Origin: an uncultured Acetatifactor sp.
Lineage (GTDB): Bacteria > Bacillota > Clostridia > Lachnospirales > Lachnospiraceae
NCBI GenBank assembly: GCA_910587755.1
Contig: CAJUNZ010000037.1
Coordinates: forward strand, 1-25,627
Direction: 5' to 3'
Length of the DNA: 25,627 bases
Shown: positions 8,559-16,019 of the stretch, in pieces
How positions within the stretch are numbered: the first letter of the stretch is position 1
Layout: every line of letters starts with the position of its first letter
The notes under the pieces: model-generated
What the model was told of the DNA's origin: nothing
What the model saw: the letters and a program-made list of their open reading frames with translations, nothing else
Databases searched by the model: none
Translations under genes and position numbers: made by a program

Positions 8559-8586
8559 AACAAAATGATTCCCCGCGCATATACTC
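8559..8586 (+). promoter_or_regulatory. Sigma-K-like promoter before first collagen-like gene
   Basis: AACA (AC at 8560-8561) is followed after 16 bases by CATATACTC (8578-8586). The sigma-K consensus of the late mother cell is mACm, then about 16 bases, then CATAnnnTA; only the last base differs. The expected transcript start is some 25 nt before the GTG at 8617. The same layout occurs before the second collagen-like gene. The -10 also resembles a sigma-E box, so the exact sigma factor is uncertain. Confidence 0.45.
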
Positions 8587-8616
8587 TATTATGACAAATG
8601 GATGGGGTGGTTTTCA

Positions 8617-9234
8617 GTGAATCAATATCATAACAATCGGATGTATAGTCCGCCGAATTTGTTCGGTATGAGGACTCCTGGCAGAAACTGTAATCAAAAC
8701 ATGTCCCGCTCTTCCCCTGCTTCCGGCAGTGAAAGGGATATTTTGGATCCTGAGGGAGCTGAAGAGGAACCAGAGAGCACTGCGGCTGCTTGTGTGTGTC
8801 CGGAGCCAGGGCCCATGGGCCCGCGGGGGGAGCCGGGCCCGCCGGGCTGCCCTGGTGAGCAGGGGGAACCGGGCCCTCAGGGGGTCACAGGGCCCCAGGG
8901 ACCCCAGGTTGAGATACCTGATATTACCCGGAACATTACGCTCTGCAATAACTGTTCCGTGGCGCTGACGCCTGGGTACTATGCGGTCAGCTATTATATC
9001 TCTACGGTGATGAAAAGGCATGGTTTTATAAAGCTGACGCCTGTATTTAACAACTGTAAACAGACCGTATACGGCGCATATGCGAAGGCGTCAACACAGA
9101 AGGAAATTCTGGTGGTTTCAAGGTATTTTATCATAGAAGTTCCGACCGGTTCCACGCTGTTTTTTGTCTGGAATTCTTCCGCGGGAGCTTCCAGTATCAG
9201 CGTGAATCTGAGCATAGAAAAGCTCTGCCGATAA
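8617..9234 (+). CDS. Short collagen-like spore-surface protein, 205 aa
   Basis: The N-terminal region (1-64) is polar, starting MNQYHNNRMYSPPN, with an acidic Glu-rich stretch. Eleven uninterrupted G-X-Y triplets follow at 65-97 (GPMGPRGEPGPPGCPG and onward). A C-terminal globular domain of about 108 residues (98-205) is rich in beta-type sequence (YYAVSYYIST, FIKLTPVFNN, VSRYFIIEVPTGSTLFFVWN) and ends in Cys-Arg. This three-part plan matches BclA-type exosporium glycoproteins, where collagen stalks trimerise behind a globular tip. The GTG at 8617 is chosen because GGGGTGG lies 6 nt before it and the protein then begins with MNQ, as the second collagen-like protein does; an ATG at 8602 is the alternative. 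The glycosyltransferase gene starts 41 nt later and probably shares its transcript. Spore location is inferred, not seen. Confidence 0.75.
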   Translation: MNQYHNNRMYSPPNLFGMRTPGRNCNQNMSRSSPASGSERDILDPEGAEEEPESTAAACVCPEPGPMGPRGEPGPPGCPGEQGEPGPQGVTGPQGPQVEIPDITRNITLCNNCSVALTPGYYAVSYYISTVMKRHGFIKLTPVFNNCKQTVYGAYAKASTQKEILVVSRYFIIEVPTGSTLFFVWNSSAGASSISVNLSIEKLCR

Positions 9235-9275
9235 TGGCGCCGGGGGACAGGTTGAAAAAGGAGGGAGGAAAGAAT

Positions 9276-10343
9276 ATGCCCGCTATAAGTCTCTGCATGA
9301 TTGTTAAAAATGAGGAAATGCACATTGGGCGCTGTCTGGACAGTGTGGCAGAACTGGTGGAGGAGATTATAATCGTAGATACCGGTTCCACAGACCGGAC
9401 AGTAGAAATTGTGAGCAAGTATACAGAGAAAGTCTATTCATATCCGTGGAAGGATGACTTTTCCGATGCCAGAAATTATTCTTTCTCTAAAGCATCAATG
9501 GACTACTGCATGTGGATGGATGCCGATGACATTCTGGAGGAGGCAGAAAAGGATAAATTTCTGCAGTTAAAGCAGTCTCTGTCGCCGGAAGTTGACATTG
9601 TAATGATGAAATACAATACCTCTTTTGATGAGGCCGGCAGGCCGTTATTTTCCTATTACAGGGAGAGGTGGATTAGGAACAGCCCCCAATATCGGTGGCT
9701 TGGTGCGGTTCATGAGGTGATACCGCCCCAGGGCAGGGTGATATATTCCGATATCGCTGTCAGCCATAAAAAGACAGGCCCTGGAGATCCCGACCGGAAT
9801 CTGAGAATATATCAGAAGATGGCGGCAGAAGGGAAGGTTTTTGAACCCCGGCAGCAGTATTATTATGGCCGGGAACTGTACTATCACAAACGGTATCAGG
9901 AGGCTGTGTCTGTATTGGAACAGTTTCTGCTGTCGGCAGATGGGTGGGTTGAGAATAAGATAGAGGCGTGTTCTGTGTGTGCCAGCTGTTACTATCGACT
10001 GGGGCAGGACTGGTCCGCTCTGAACATTCTTCTGCGCAGCATGAGTTTTGATCTGCCAAGGGCTGAACTGTGTTGTGAAATCGGAAAGCACTTCCTGGAG
10101 CGCGGAAACTGTCAAAATGCTGTCTACTGGTATGAAACGGCCCTGAGCAGGCCGAAAAATGAATGCTGCGGCGGATTTATTCTGCCGGACTGCTATGATT
10201 ATGTTCCTTTCTTGCAGCTGTGTGTATGCTATGACAGGCTGGGAGATCGGAAGAAAGCAATAGAGTATAATGAAAAAGCTGGAGTCTGCAAGCCTTATTC
10301 CCAGGCATATCTTTATAACAAGCGATATTTTGACAGTCTGTAA
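9276..10343 (+). CDS. Family 2 glycosyltransferase with TPR-like C-terminus
   Basis: The N-terminal GT-A domain is clear: ISLCMIVKNEE (4-14), IIIVDTGSTDRTVEI (31-45), FSDARNYSF (62-70) and the metal-binding DADD (82-85). The segment RWLGAVHEVI is typical of this subgroup. The C-terminal half (about 200-340) has repeated helical pairs such as YYGRELYYHKRYQEAVSVLE and CYDRLGDRKKAIEYNEKA, resembling TPR units that could hold a protein acceptor. The ATG at 9276 has AAGGAGGGAGG about 8 nt upstream; the open frame extends upstream without a ribosome site. It sits between two collagen-like genes, as the spore glycosyltransferase next to a BclA gene does in Clostridioides difficile, so it probably attaches sugar to Thr residues of the collagen stalks. 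The acceptor and sugar are inferred. Confidence 0.85.
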   Translation: MPAISLCMIVKNEEMHIGRCLDSVAELVEEIIIVDTGSTDRTVEIVSKYTEKVYSYPWKDDFSDARNYSFSKASMDYCMWMDADDILEEAEKDKFLQLKQSLSPEVDIVMMKYNTSFDEAGRPLFSYYRERWIRNSPQYRWLGAVHEVIPPQGRVIYSDIAVSHKKTGPGDPDRNLRIYQKMAAEGKVFEPRQQYYYGRELYYHKRYQEAVSVLEQFLLSADGWVENKIEACSVCASCYYRLGQDWSALNILLRSMSFDLPRAELCCEIGKHFLERGNCQNAVYWYETALSRPKNECCGGFILPDCYDYVPFLQLCVCYDRLGDRKKAIEYNEKAGVCKPYSQAYLYNKRYFDSL

Positions 10344-10429
10344 ATACTGCGGAGCATGGTGAAGATACGCTTTTTATTGGTGCAGGGAGTCTCCAGCTGA
10401 TGTGATTGCAGCATCTTTCGACAAAAAGG

Positions 10430-10457
10430 CACAGTTTTCTCGCCCTCGCATAAGTTG
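10430..10457 (+). promoter_or_regulatory. Sigma-K-like promoter before second collagen-like gene
   Basis: CACA (AC at 10431-10432), then 16 bases, then CATAAGTTG (10449-10457) fits mACm and CATAnnnTA except for the final base. Its spacing equals that of the promoter at 8559-8586. The leader to the ATG at 10515 would be about 50 nt. It implies that the large collagen-like gene can be expressed separately from the glycosyltransferase operon. Confidence 0.45.
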
Positions 10458-10514
10458 TTTGTATAAAGGGTTATCTGAAATACCTTTTACAAAATTTATG
10501 GAGGGTGAGTTTTT

Positions 10515-11699
10515 ATGAATCAGAACAATTATTGTAATTGTTGTCAAAATCAGTGCCACCCCTGCTGTGAGCGCGGGCCTGCGGGGCCTAAGGGGGATCA
10601 GGGGCCCATGGGCCCTCAGGGGATGAAAGGGGATACAGGTTGTCCCGGTCCTAAAGGTGACAGAGGGGAACAGGGGCCTATGGGTCCTCAGGGGATCCCT
10701 GGCGCCCCCGGCGCAAGAGGTCCCAGAGGAAACACTGGTCCGGTGGGTCCTACCGGAAATACCGGTCCCAGGGGCTGCGCGGGTCCCAGGGGTTACGCAG
10801 GCCCTCAGGGGCTTCAGGGTATCCAGGGCGTTCGGGGAGATATTGGCCCGAAAGGAGATCCGGGCTGTGAAGGCCCGAAAGGGGATATTGGTCCTCAGGG
10901 TCCTGTTGGTCCGGTGGGTCCTGTCGGCCCCGTGGGTCCTCAGGGAGATATCGGTCCCCAAGGCCCCAGAGGGATTCCTGGCCCTACCGGTCCCACAGGC
11001 CCCACCGGTTCCATGGGCCCTCAGGGTGTGACGGGTCCCCAGGGTATTCAGGGTGTTACAGGGCCTATCGGCGCTCAGGGACCCAAAGGCTGTCCTGGGG
11101 ATACAGGACCCACAGGAGCTACGGGAGCCACAGGAGCAACTGGTCCTACCGGTCCTACAGGCCCTACGGGAGCCGCAGGCACCGGGGCAATTATTCCGTT
11201 TGCATCAGGGCTTCCGATCTCACTGACCACAATTGTCGGAGGGCTTGCGGGGATTCCTGCCTTTGTTGGTTTTGGAAGCAGCGCACCGGGGCTTACAGTG
11301 CTGGGATCCACAATCAATATCACAAACGCCAGTGGAACGCTTTCTAACTTTGCTTTCCAGGTACCGCGTGCGGGCATTATAACTTCTTTCAGCGCATTTT
11401 TCAGCACAACAGCGGCGCTCTCCTTGATAGGTTCCACTGTTACGGTAAATGCGCAGATTTACCAGTCGGCAACGCCGGACAATATATTTTCACCCATTGC
11501 CGGAACGCTGATCAGCCTGGCGCCGTCACTTACCGGAGTTATCGCCATCGGAACACTGTTAAACGGTGTGCTCACCGGACTCAATATTCCGGTGGCAGCT
11601 CAAACACGGCTGATGCTGGTATTTTCGGCAACGGCAAGCGGACTGACCTTGGTAAATACAGTTGCCGGATATGCAAGTGCCGGGCTGAGCATCAACTAA
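10515..11699 (+). CDS. BclA/BclB-type collagen-like spore-surface glycoprotein, 394 aa
   Basis: Three parts are visible. Residues 1-20 form a cysteine-rich head (MNQNNYCNCCQNQCHPCCER, six Cys). Residues 21-221 are 67 uninterrupted G-X-Y triplets, 17 with Thr in the Y position (GPT, GAT, GNT, GVT, GDT), the kind of Thr that is O-glycosylated in BclA proteins; four triplets contain Cys (GCP twice, GCA, GCE). Residues 222-394 form a hydrophobic domain beginning GAIIPFASGLPISLTTIVGG, which matches the BclB-type exosporium C-terminal domain. There is no signal peptide, as expected for a protein assembled from the mother cell onto the spore. The cysteines could cross-link it into the coat. The ATG has GGAGGGTGAG just upstream. 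The neighbouring glycosyltransferase is the likely modifying enzyme. Family is confident; spore location and glycosylation are inferred. Confidence 0.88.
   Translation: MNQNNYCNCCQNQCHPCCERGPAGPKGDQGPMGPQGMKGDTGCPGPKGDRGEQGPMGPQGIPGAPGARGPRGNTGPVGPTGNTGPRGCAGPRGYAGPQGLQGIQGVRGDIGPKGDPGCEGPKGDIGPQGPVGPVGPVGPVGPQGDIGPQGPRGIPGPTGPTGPTGSMGPQGVTGPQGIQGVTGPIGAQGPKGCPGDTGPTGATGATGATGPTGPTGPTGAAGTGAIIPFASGLPISLTTIVGGLAGIPAFVGFGSSAPGLTVLGSTINITNASGTLSNFAFQVPRAGIITSFSAFFSTTAALSLIGSTVTVNAQIYQSATPDNIFSPIAGTLISLAPSLTGVIAIGTLLNGVLTGLNIPVAAQTRLMLVFSATASGLTLVNTVAGYASAGLSIN
10575..11177 (+). repeat. Collagen-type 9-bp repeat tract (67 Gly-X-Y codon triplets)
   Basis: Every third codon is GGN over 603 bases. 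Near-identical runs occur, such as GPV repeated four times, and GPT and GAT blocks near the 3' end. Such tracts often change length between strains by slippage or unequal recombination. Confidence 0.85.
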
Positions 11700-11880
11700 T
11701 CCCCTTTTACAGTCTGTTTTCCGCTGCAGTGTATATTCTTCTTTTTTTTAAAATTATTGCATGGTAGAACTTTCACAATTGTGGTAAGATATTAATAACG
11801 TGTGCGGAGAAAGAAAAGTCTGTTATTTTATGCACGCAGGCAAAAGGATACCTGAAAGGAAATACAAGGAGGACAGGAAA

Positions 11881-13173
11881 TTGAGAGAACTGATGGATTT
11901 TGTAAAGGAACTGAGCTTTGTCCGTGTGGGTGGAAGCGCGGAGGAGAAGAGAGCGGCGGAGCTGATCATGGGAGAGGTCAACCGGGCTGCTGAGGAAGCG
12001 GGACGGGAAGATATCCGGGGCGAATACATGACATTCCAGATTCCTGGCGCAAAAGTGGAGAAATGTTCCATACAGGCGGCAGGACGGGAGATCCCCTGTG
12101 TGCCTTTTCTGCGCTCGGGCAGTATTGACAGGGAGTGCGGCCTTGTGTACATGGATGAAGCTTCCGAAATTGATTTTGCCGGAGTCGGCAGCCTGGAAGG
12201 CAAGGTGGTGCTGTTGAACAAACTTGCCGAAGAGGAAGTTTACAAGCGCCTGGTGGAGCATAAGGCATCGGCGTTTCTGGTTATGCAGGGCAAGTATTAC
12301 ATTCCGGAGAAAGAGGCTTCCCTGTATGCCAGGAGACTGCGGGAAAATTTTGCCAGAAACGGAGTGATTCCCGGGTTCGTGATTACAGCGGCGGATGCCC
12401 TCTGGCTGGTTCAGGAAGAGGTGGAGAAAATTCAGCTTACGCTGAAACAGGAGGACACGGATCCAGAGAGCCAGAACATATCGGCTGTGATTGAAGGAAC
12501 AGATCTGAAGGAGGAAAGCATCATCCTTACGGCCCACTATGACTCTGTACCTGTGGGAACCGGCTCCTGGGACAACGCCACCGGCGCTGTGGCCCTTCTG
12601 GCGATTTTCAGGCATTTTGTCAAAAATCCCACCAGAAGGACGCTGCGGTTTCTCTGGTGCGGCAGCGAGGAACTGGGGCTTCTGGGTTCAAAAGCATATG
12701 TGGAGCAGCAGGAAGAGCTGCTTGATAAGATCGGATTCTGCTTCAATTTTGACATGTGCGGCACAGCGCTGGGGGTGAACAAAATCTTTGCCACAGGGGT
12801 GAACGAACTGCGGACCTTTGTGGAACAGTACTGTAAGATCACAGGCTATTCCGCCGAAGTAGGGGCGGGGATTCATTCCAGCGATTCCGCTCCTTTCTGT
12901 GACAAGAACATCCCGGCGCTGGGGCTGAGCAGAGAGACAACCACCGCGGAGATACATACCATATACGATTTACTACCCACTCTCAGCGAGAAGGCGATGA
13001 GTAAAAACGTAGCTTTTGCGGTTCGGATCATCAAAGATGTGGCAAATGCAGCGGTGCTTCCTGTCAAGAAGGAAATGCCGGAGGAGCGCAGGAAAGAACT
13101 GGATAAGTTTTTCCACCGGGACAAAGATAAAGACGCAGATAAGGATAAAGACAAAGCGAAAGAAGAAAAATAA
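11881..13173 (+). CDS. M28-family zinc aminopeptidase, 430 aa
   Basis: The metal and catalytic residues of peptidase family M28 can be placed: His219 (LTAHYDSVP), Asp231 (WDNATGA), Glu263-Glu264 (CGSEELGLLGS), Asp291 (FNFDMCG) and His359 (TAEIHTIYDLL). Between the N-terminal part and the catalytic core a PA-like insert (about 75-175) is likely (GSLEGKVVLLNK, FLVMQGKYYIP). It has no signal peptide, so a cytoplasmic role in peptide breakdown is likely. The tail is strikingly charged, with Lys-Asp repeats at about 414-430. The start is the TTG at 11881: AAGGAGG lies exactly 8 nt before it, while upstream in-frame ATG codons lack such a site. A gene for an unrecognised protein follows after 138 nt. 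Confidence 0.85.
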   Translation: MRELMDFVKELSFVRVGGSAEEKRAAELIMGEVNRAAEEAGREDIRGEYMTFQIPGAKVEKCSIQAAGREIPCVPFLRSGSIDRECGLVYMDEASEIDFAGVGSLEGKVVLLNKLAEEEVYKRLVEHKASAFLVMQGKYYIPEKEASLYARRLRENFARNGVIPGFVITAADALWLVQEEVEKIQLTLKQEDTDPESQNISAVIEGTDLKEESIILTAHYDSVPVGTGSWDNATGAVALLAIFRHFVKNPTRRTLRFLWCGSEELGLLGSKAYVEQQEELLDKIGFCFNFDMCGTALGVNKIFATGVNELRTFVEQYCKITGYSAEVGAGIHSSDSAPFCDKNIPALGLSRETTTAEIHTIYDLLPTLSEKAMSKNVAFAVRIIKDVANAAVLPVKKEMPEERRKELDKFFHRDKDKDADKDKDKAKEEK

Positions 13174-13311
13174 TAGGAAGGTCAGGCCGCTCGTATGCTG
13201 ATTGCCGAAGCCCCCGGAGGACAGGAAGACTAACAGGGGCTTCCCTTTGTGGGAAGTACAGGGGAGATATTGGACAGTCTTCTGGGGGGCTGCGGGCAAG
13301 GAGATTTCTGA

Positions 13312-14046
13312 ATGAAAAAAATCTTAAAAAATGCTTTAATTATCACGTTGCTTCTGATGTTGGGTCTTTCCACCGCTGCGCTGGCATACCTGCATTTTTT
13401 TACACAGGAGGTCATGGACGTGTCAGGGGAGTGGGCGGGGGAGCTGGACATGACAGAACAGGCTGCGGTGACGGCTCTTGCGTGGCTGCAGGACATAGAA
13501 GCCGTTCCCGTTTCTCTGGAAGATATGGGGGCTTATATGCAGAATCTCACGGTTCAGGTGAGACTGAATATGAAACAGACCGCCCAGGGTGAGGGAACTT
13601 TCCAGTGCAGTGTCCTGCCAGAGAGTTACGAGATCTGCAGTGAGGCTGCCTATGAGGCCTTTGCCGGGGCGTTTCATATGTTTCTGGCCGAGAGGCTTCG
13701 CATGGCGGGCTATGAGGGCAGCACCGACAGGGAAGCTCTTGAAGTTCTGGTAACGGAGTCTTTTGGAATGTCTACAGTCTCCTATCTCAGATCCTGTGTT
13801 CCCGATCTGCTGCCTGCCCTGGAGGAACTGCAGGCCCAGTATGACGGCAACGGTACTTATGGCGTTCAGGAGGACATTCTGTCCAGGCAGTTTGACAACG
13901 ATACACCTGTGGCTGCCAGAACGGAACGCTGTATCCGCAGCGGCGTTACCCTGATTCTGTCTGAAGAGGTCAACCCTGCCGTATCGGCGTCCTTTTATGA
14001 GTATTATCCTATAGTATATACACTAAAACAACCTCAAAACCAATAG
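13312..14046 (+). CDS. Unrecognised secreted or membrane-anchored protein, 244 aa
   Basis: I do not recognise the family. The first 25 or so residues are a signal peptide or anchor (MKKILKNALIITLLLMLGL, then STAALA). The rest is acidic and soluble-looking, predicted outside the cell, with isolated Cys residues and no obvious catalytic motif. The ATG has AAGGAG about 8 nt upstream. It ends 28 nt before the S11 peptidase gene, so the two are very likely co-transcribed, and a role alongside the cell-wall peptidase is possible. In the 138-nt gap before it a small hairpin (CTTCCC/GGGAAG near 13220-13236) lacks a T-run and is not a terminator. Confidence 0.7.
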   Translation: MKKILKNALIITLLLMLGLSTAALAYLHFFTQEVMDVSGEWAGELDMTEQAAVTALAWLQDIEAVPVSLEDMGAYMQNLTVQVRLNMKQTAQGEGTFQCSVLPESYEICSEAAYEAFAGAFHMFLAERLRMAGYEGSTDREALEVLVTESFGMSTVSYLRSCVPDLLPALEELQAQYDGNGTYGVQEDILSRQFDNDTPVAARTERCIRSGVTLILSEEVNPAVSASFYEYYPIVYTLKQPQNQ

Positions 14047-14074
14047 CTCCAATTTAAGCGTGAAGGAAAATACA

Positions 14075-15520
14075 ATGAAAAAAATCCTGCAGAAATTTTG
14101 TTCCCTTGTACTGGCCGCTGTGCTGACATGTTCCATGGTGCCTGCCAGTGCGGAGGCCAGCTTTGAGATCCCCGGAATCTGTCAGGTACAGGCAGATTCC
14201 GGCACTTCGTACACGGTAAAAACTCTGGATTACTATTACGAAAATAACACCTACCTTTCCCTGCGGGATATGGCCATGGTGCTGAAGGATACGGACAAAG
14301 CCTTTTCCCTGGAGGTCACAAGAAATGCCGTGGCTCTGAACAAGGGGCAGACCTACAGGCCGGTGGGCGGGGAAAACACACCTTGGGAGGAGAGTGAGAA
14401 TCCTGGCATTTCCCTGCAGCGGAATGAGTTCAATGTAAACGGGGAGAGAGTGCTGTATTATACACTGATTATGAGACTGCCTTCAGGATATTATGACTGT
14501 TTTATGATGGCCGCAGACCTGGCTATGATCCTGGATGTGGACATTGCGGTTCCTGCCGAAGGCTCCCTGGAAATTCACACTCAGGAACCTTTTAGTGTAT
14601 CCCCTGTCGCCCTGGAGGAAGACGGTTATTTTTACGGAGTCAACAGTGTCCTTATAGGGGACGCCACCACGGGGGAAGTCTATTACCAGTACCAGTCAGA
14701 TACGGCATATCCCATAGCCAGCGTTTCCAAGCTGATGGCCTGTCTGCTGACCATGGATGCCCTTGCGTCAGGACAGATTTCCCTTCAGGATCAGGTAACA
14801 GTCTCTGAGGCAGCACAGCTTCTGGCATCCTCCGATGACGGAGTGGTTCCCCTGGAAGCGGGACAGCAAATTACGGTGAAAGATCTGCTGGTGGGGGCTC
14901 TTCTGCCCTCCAGCAACGAGTGTGTGCTGTGTCTGGCGGAGACCATCGCCGGTTCGGAGGAAGCCTTTGTCCGGATGATGAATGAGAAAGTTGCGGAACT
15001 TGGAATGACCCGGGCGGTCTTTTTTAACAGTCATGGTCTGCCGGTCTTCACGGAAGAGGCGGTTCCCTCCAAGCGTCAGAACCGTATGAGTACGCAAGAT
15101 TTGTTCCGGATGGTATCTCATCTTTTGAAAGTATATCCCCAGATTACGGACATCACTTCCATGAGAAATGCCACTCTGGAATCCCTGGGGGTGGCGGTGC
15201 GCAATACCAACCCGTTGCTGTACAATCTGCCCGGCGCCACCGGCCTGAAGACCGGAACCACCAACAAAGCCGGCGCCTGCCTGGTCACATCTGTGACTGT
15301 GGATGACGGAGTCATGGAGCATGATTTGGTGGTAATCGTACTGGGCACGGAGAATTCCACAGAGAGAGGGCGCGTCTCGGCCCTGCTGGCAAGATATGCC
15401 CTGCAGGCCTTTTATATGGACAGGCCGGAAGGCGGGGAGTCCGGGCAGATTTCCGGAAGCCTGCCCGTCCATGCCGAGGCGGCAGTGGAGTGCATTATCC
15501 GGACAGCCAGGAAACATTGA
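14075..15520 (+). CDS. D-alanyl-D-alanine carboxypeptidase-type (S11) penicillin-binding protein, 481 aa
   Basis: A signal peptide (1 to about 28, ending near PASAEA) is followed by an N-terminal domain of about 150 residues resembling a copper amine oxidase-type stress or wall domain (TYLSLRDMAMVLKDTDKAF, LEVTRNAVALNKG). The catalytic S11 domain starts at about 185. All three active-site motifs are present: SVSK with Ser216 and Lys219, SSN (279-281) and KTGTT (392-396). HGLPVFTEE and GATGLKTG are family-typical. It probably trims the terminal D-Ala of cell-wall peptides and would bind penicillin. The C-terminus is shorter than in many DacA/DacF proteins. The ATG at 14075 is preferred because GAAGGA lies about 8 nt before it and the signal peptide then begins MKKIL; a GTG at 14060 is the alternative. 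Confidence 0.88.
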   Translation: MKKILQKFCSLVLAAVLTCSMVPASAEASFEIPGICQVQADSGTSYTVKTLDYYYENNTYLSLRDMAMVLKDTDKAFSLEVTRNAVALNKGQTYRPVGGENTPWEESENPGISLQRNEFNVNGERVLYYTLIMRLPSGYYDCFMMAADLAMILDVDIAVPAEGSLEIHTQEPFSVSPVALEEDGYFYGVNSVLIGDATTGEVYYQYQSDTAYPIASVSKLMACLLTMDALASGQISLQDQVTVSEAAQLLASSDDGVVPLEAGQQITVKDLLVGALLPSSNECVLCLAETIAGSEEAFVRMMNEKVAELGMTRAVFFNSHGLPVFTEEAVPSKRQNRMSTQDLFRMVSHLLKVYPQITDITSMRNATLESLGVAVRNTNPLLYNLPGATGLKTGTTNKAGACLVTSVTVDDGVMEHDLVVIVLGTENSTERGRVSALLARYALQAFYMDRPEGGESGQISGSLPVHAEAAVECIIRTARKH

Positions 15521-15594
15521 CGATGGAGGAGAGTGGCTGGGGTGTTAAAGGGATTACAGCTATTTCTGCTCTGAAGTTTCTTCTGGTGTGCACA

Positions 15595-15670
15595 GCAGGA
15601 AGATTTGAAAATTGGTTAGGAAGCCTCTGACCAATTCTCAAATTTCCTGCCAAAAAACAGGCAGATTTTT
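15595..15670 (+). terminator. Large hairpin and possible terminator after the S11 gene
   Basis: GCAGGAAGATTTGAAAATTG and following bases (15595-15616) pair with 15630-15650 over about 21 positions with one bulge and one mismatch, around a 13-nt loop. Its right edge overlaps a second small hairpin, CTGCC (15647-15651) with GGCAG (15660-15664), followed by ATTTTT. The two cannot form together. The small one has the T-run of a terminator; the large one is much more stable. Termination is the likeliest role, but a leftover insertion end is possible. Confidence 0.45.
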
Positions 15671-15701
15671 ATAAATTAAATATAGTGCAAAAACCGCTTG
15701 T

Positions 15702-15937
15702 CTAAATTTCTTTTTGCTTTTCTGCTGAGAGACAGTTAAATATATCTTCATAGTCCATATCTGCCATGGGAGTATCAAATGACAGATTAAGAAGCTGTAT
15801 TTCCACCCATTCTCTCCAAAGATCAATAAACAGACTCTGGCTGTCTAAAAAAGTGGTAGCAGAATCAAATCCAAATGGGGGATCAAAATACTGCAGTTAC
15901 TTTCTTCTTCTGTTATGTAAATGGTGGTGTTTTCCAT
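15702..15937 (-). pseudogene. Small gene with frameshift, about 77 aa if repaired
   Basis: On the minus strand an ATG at 15937 with GGGAG about 7 nt upstream opens MENTTIYITEEESNCS, then runs into a stop at 15845. Another frame picks up near 15885 and reads LQYFDPPFGFDSATTF, LFIDLWREWVEIQLLNLS and MADMDYEDIFNCLSAEKQ, ending KEI at 15702. The joint lies by a run of five G (plus strand). The total length is not a multiple of three, so one indel explains it. The product is acidic; I do not recognise it. It lies just downstream of the broken Rpn-type gene and may have been in its operon. Confidence 0.4.
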
Positions 15938-16019
15938 TTTTTCTCCCTATACAAAAATAACGGAGAGGCTGGCTGCTTTGAGTGATTTGCTTTTTTCTTA
16001 TATCTACCTTTCAGGTACA

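Noticed and set aside
10575..11177. Short repeats that could suggest a CRISPR or tandem DNA array
   Set aside because: The period is 9 bases and every unit encodes Gly-X-Y. It is a coding collagen tract, with no spacers.
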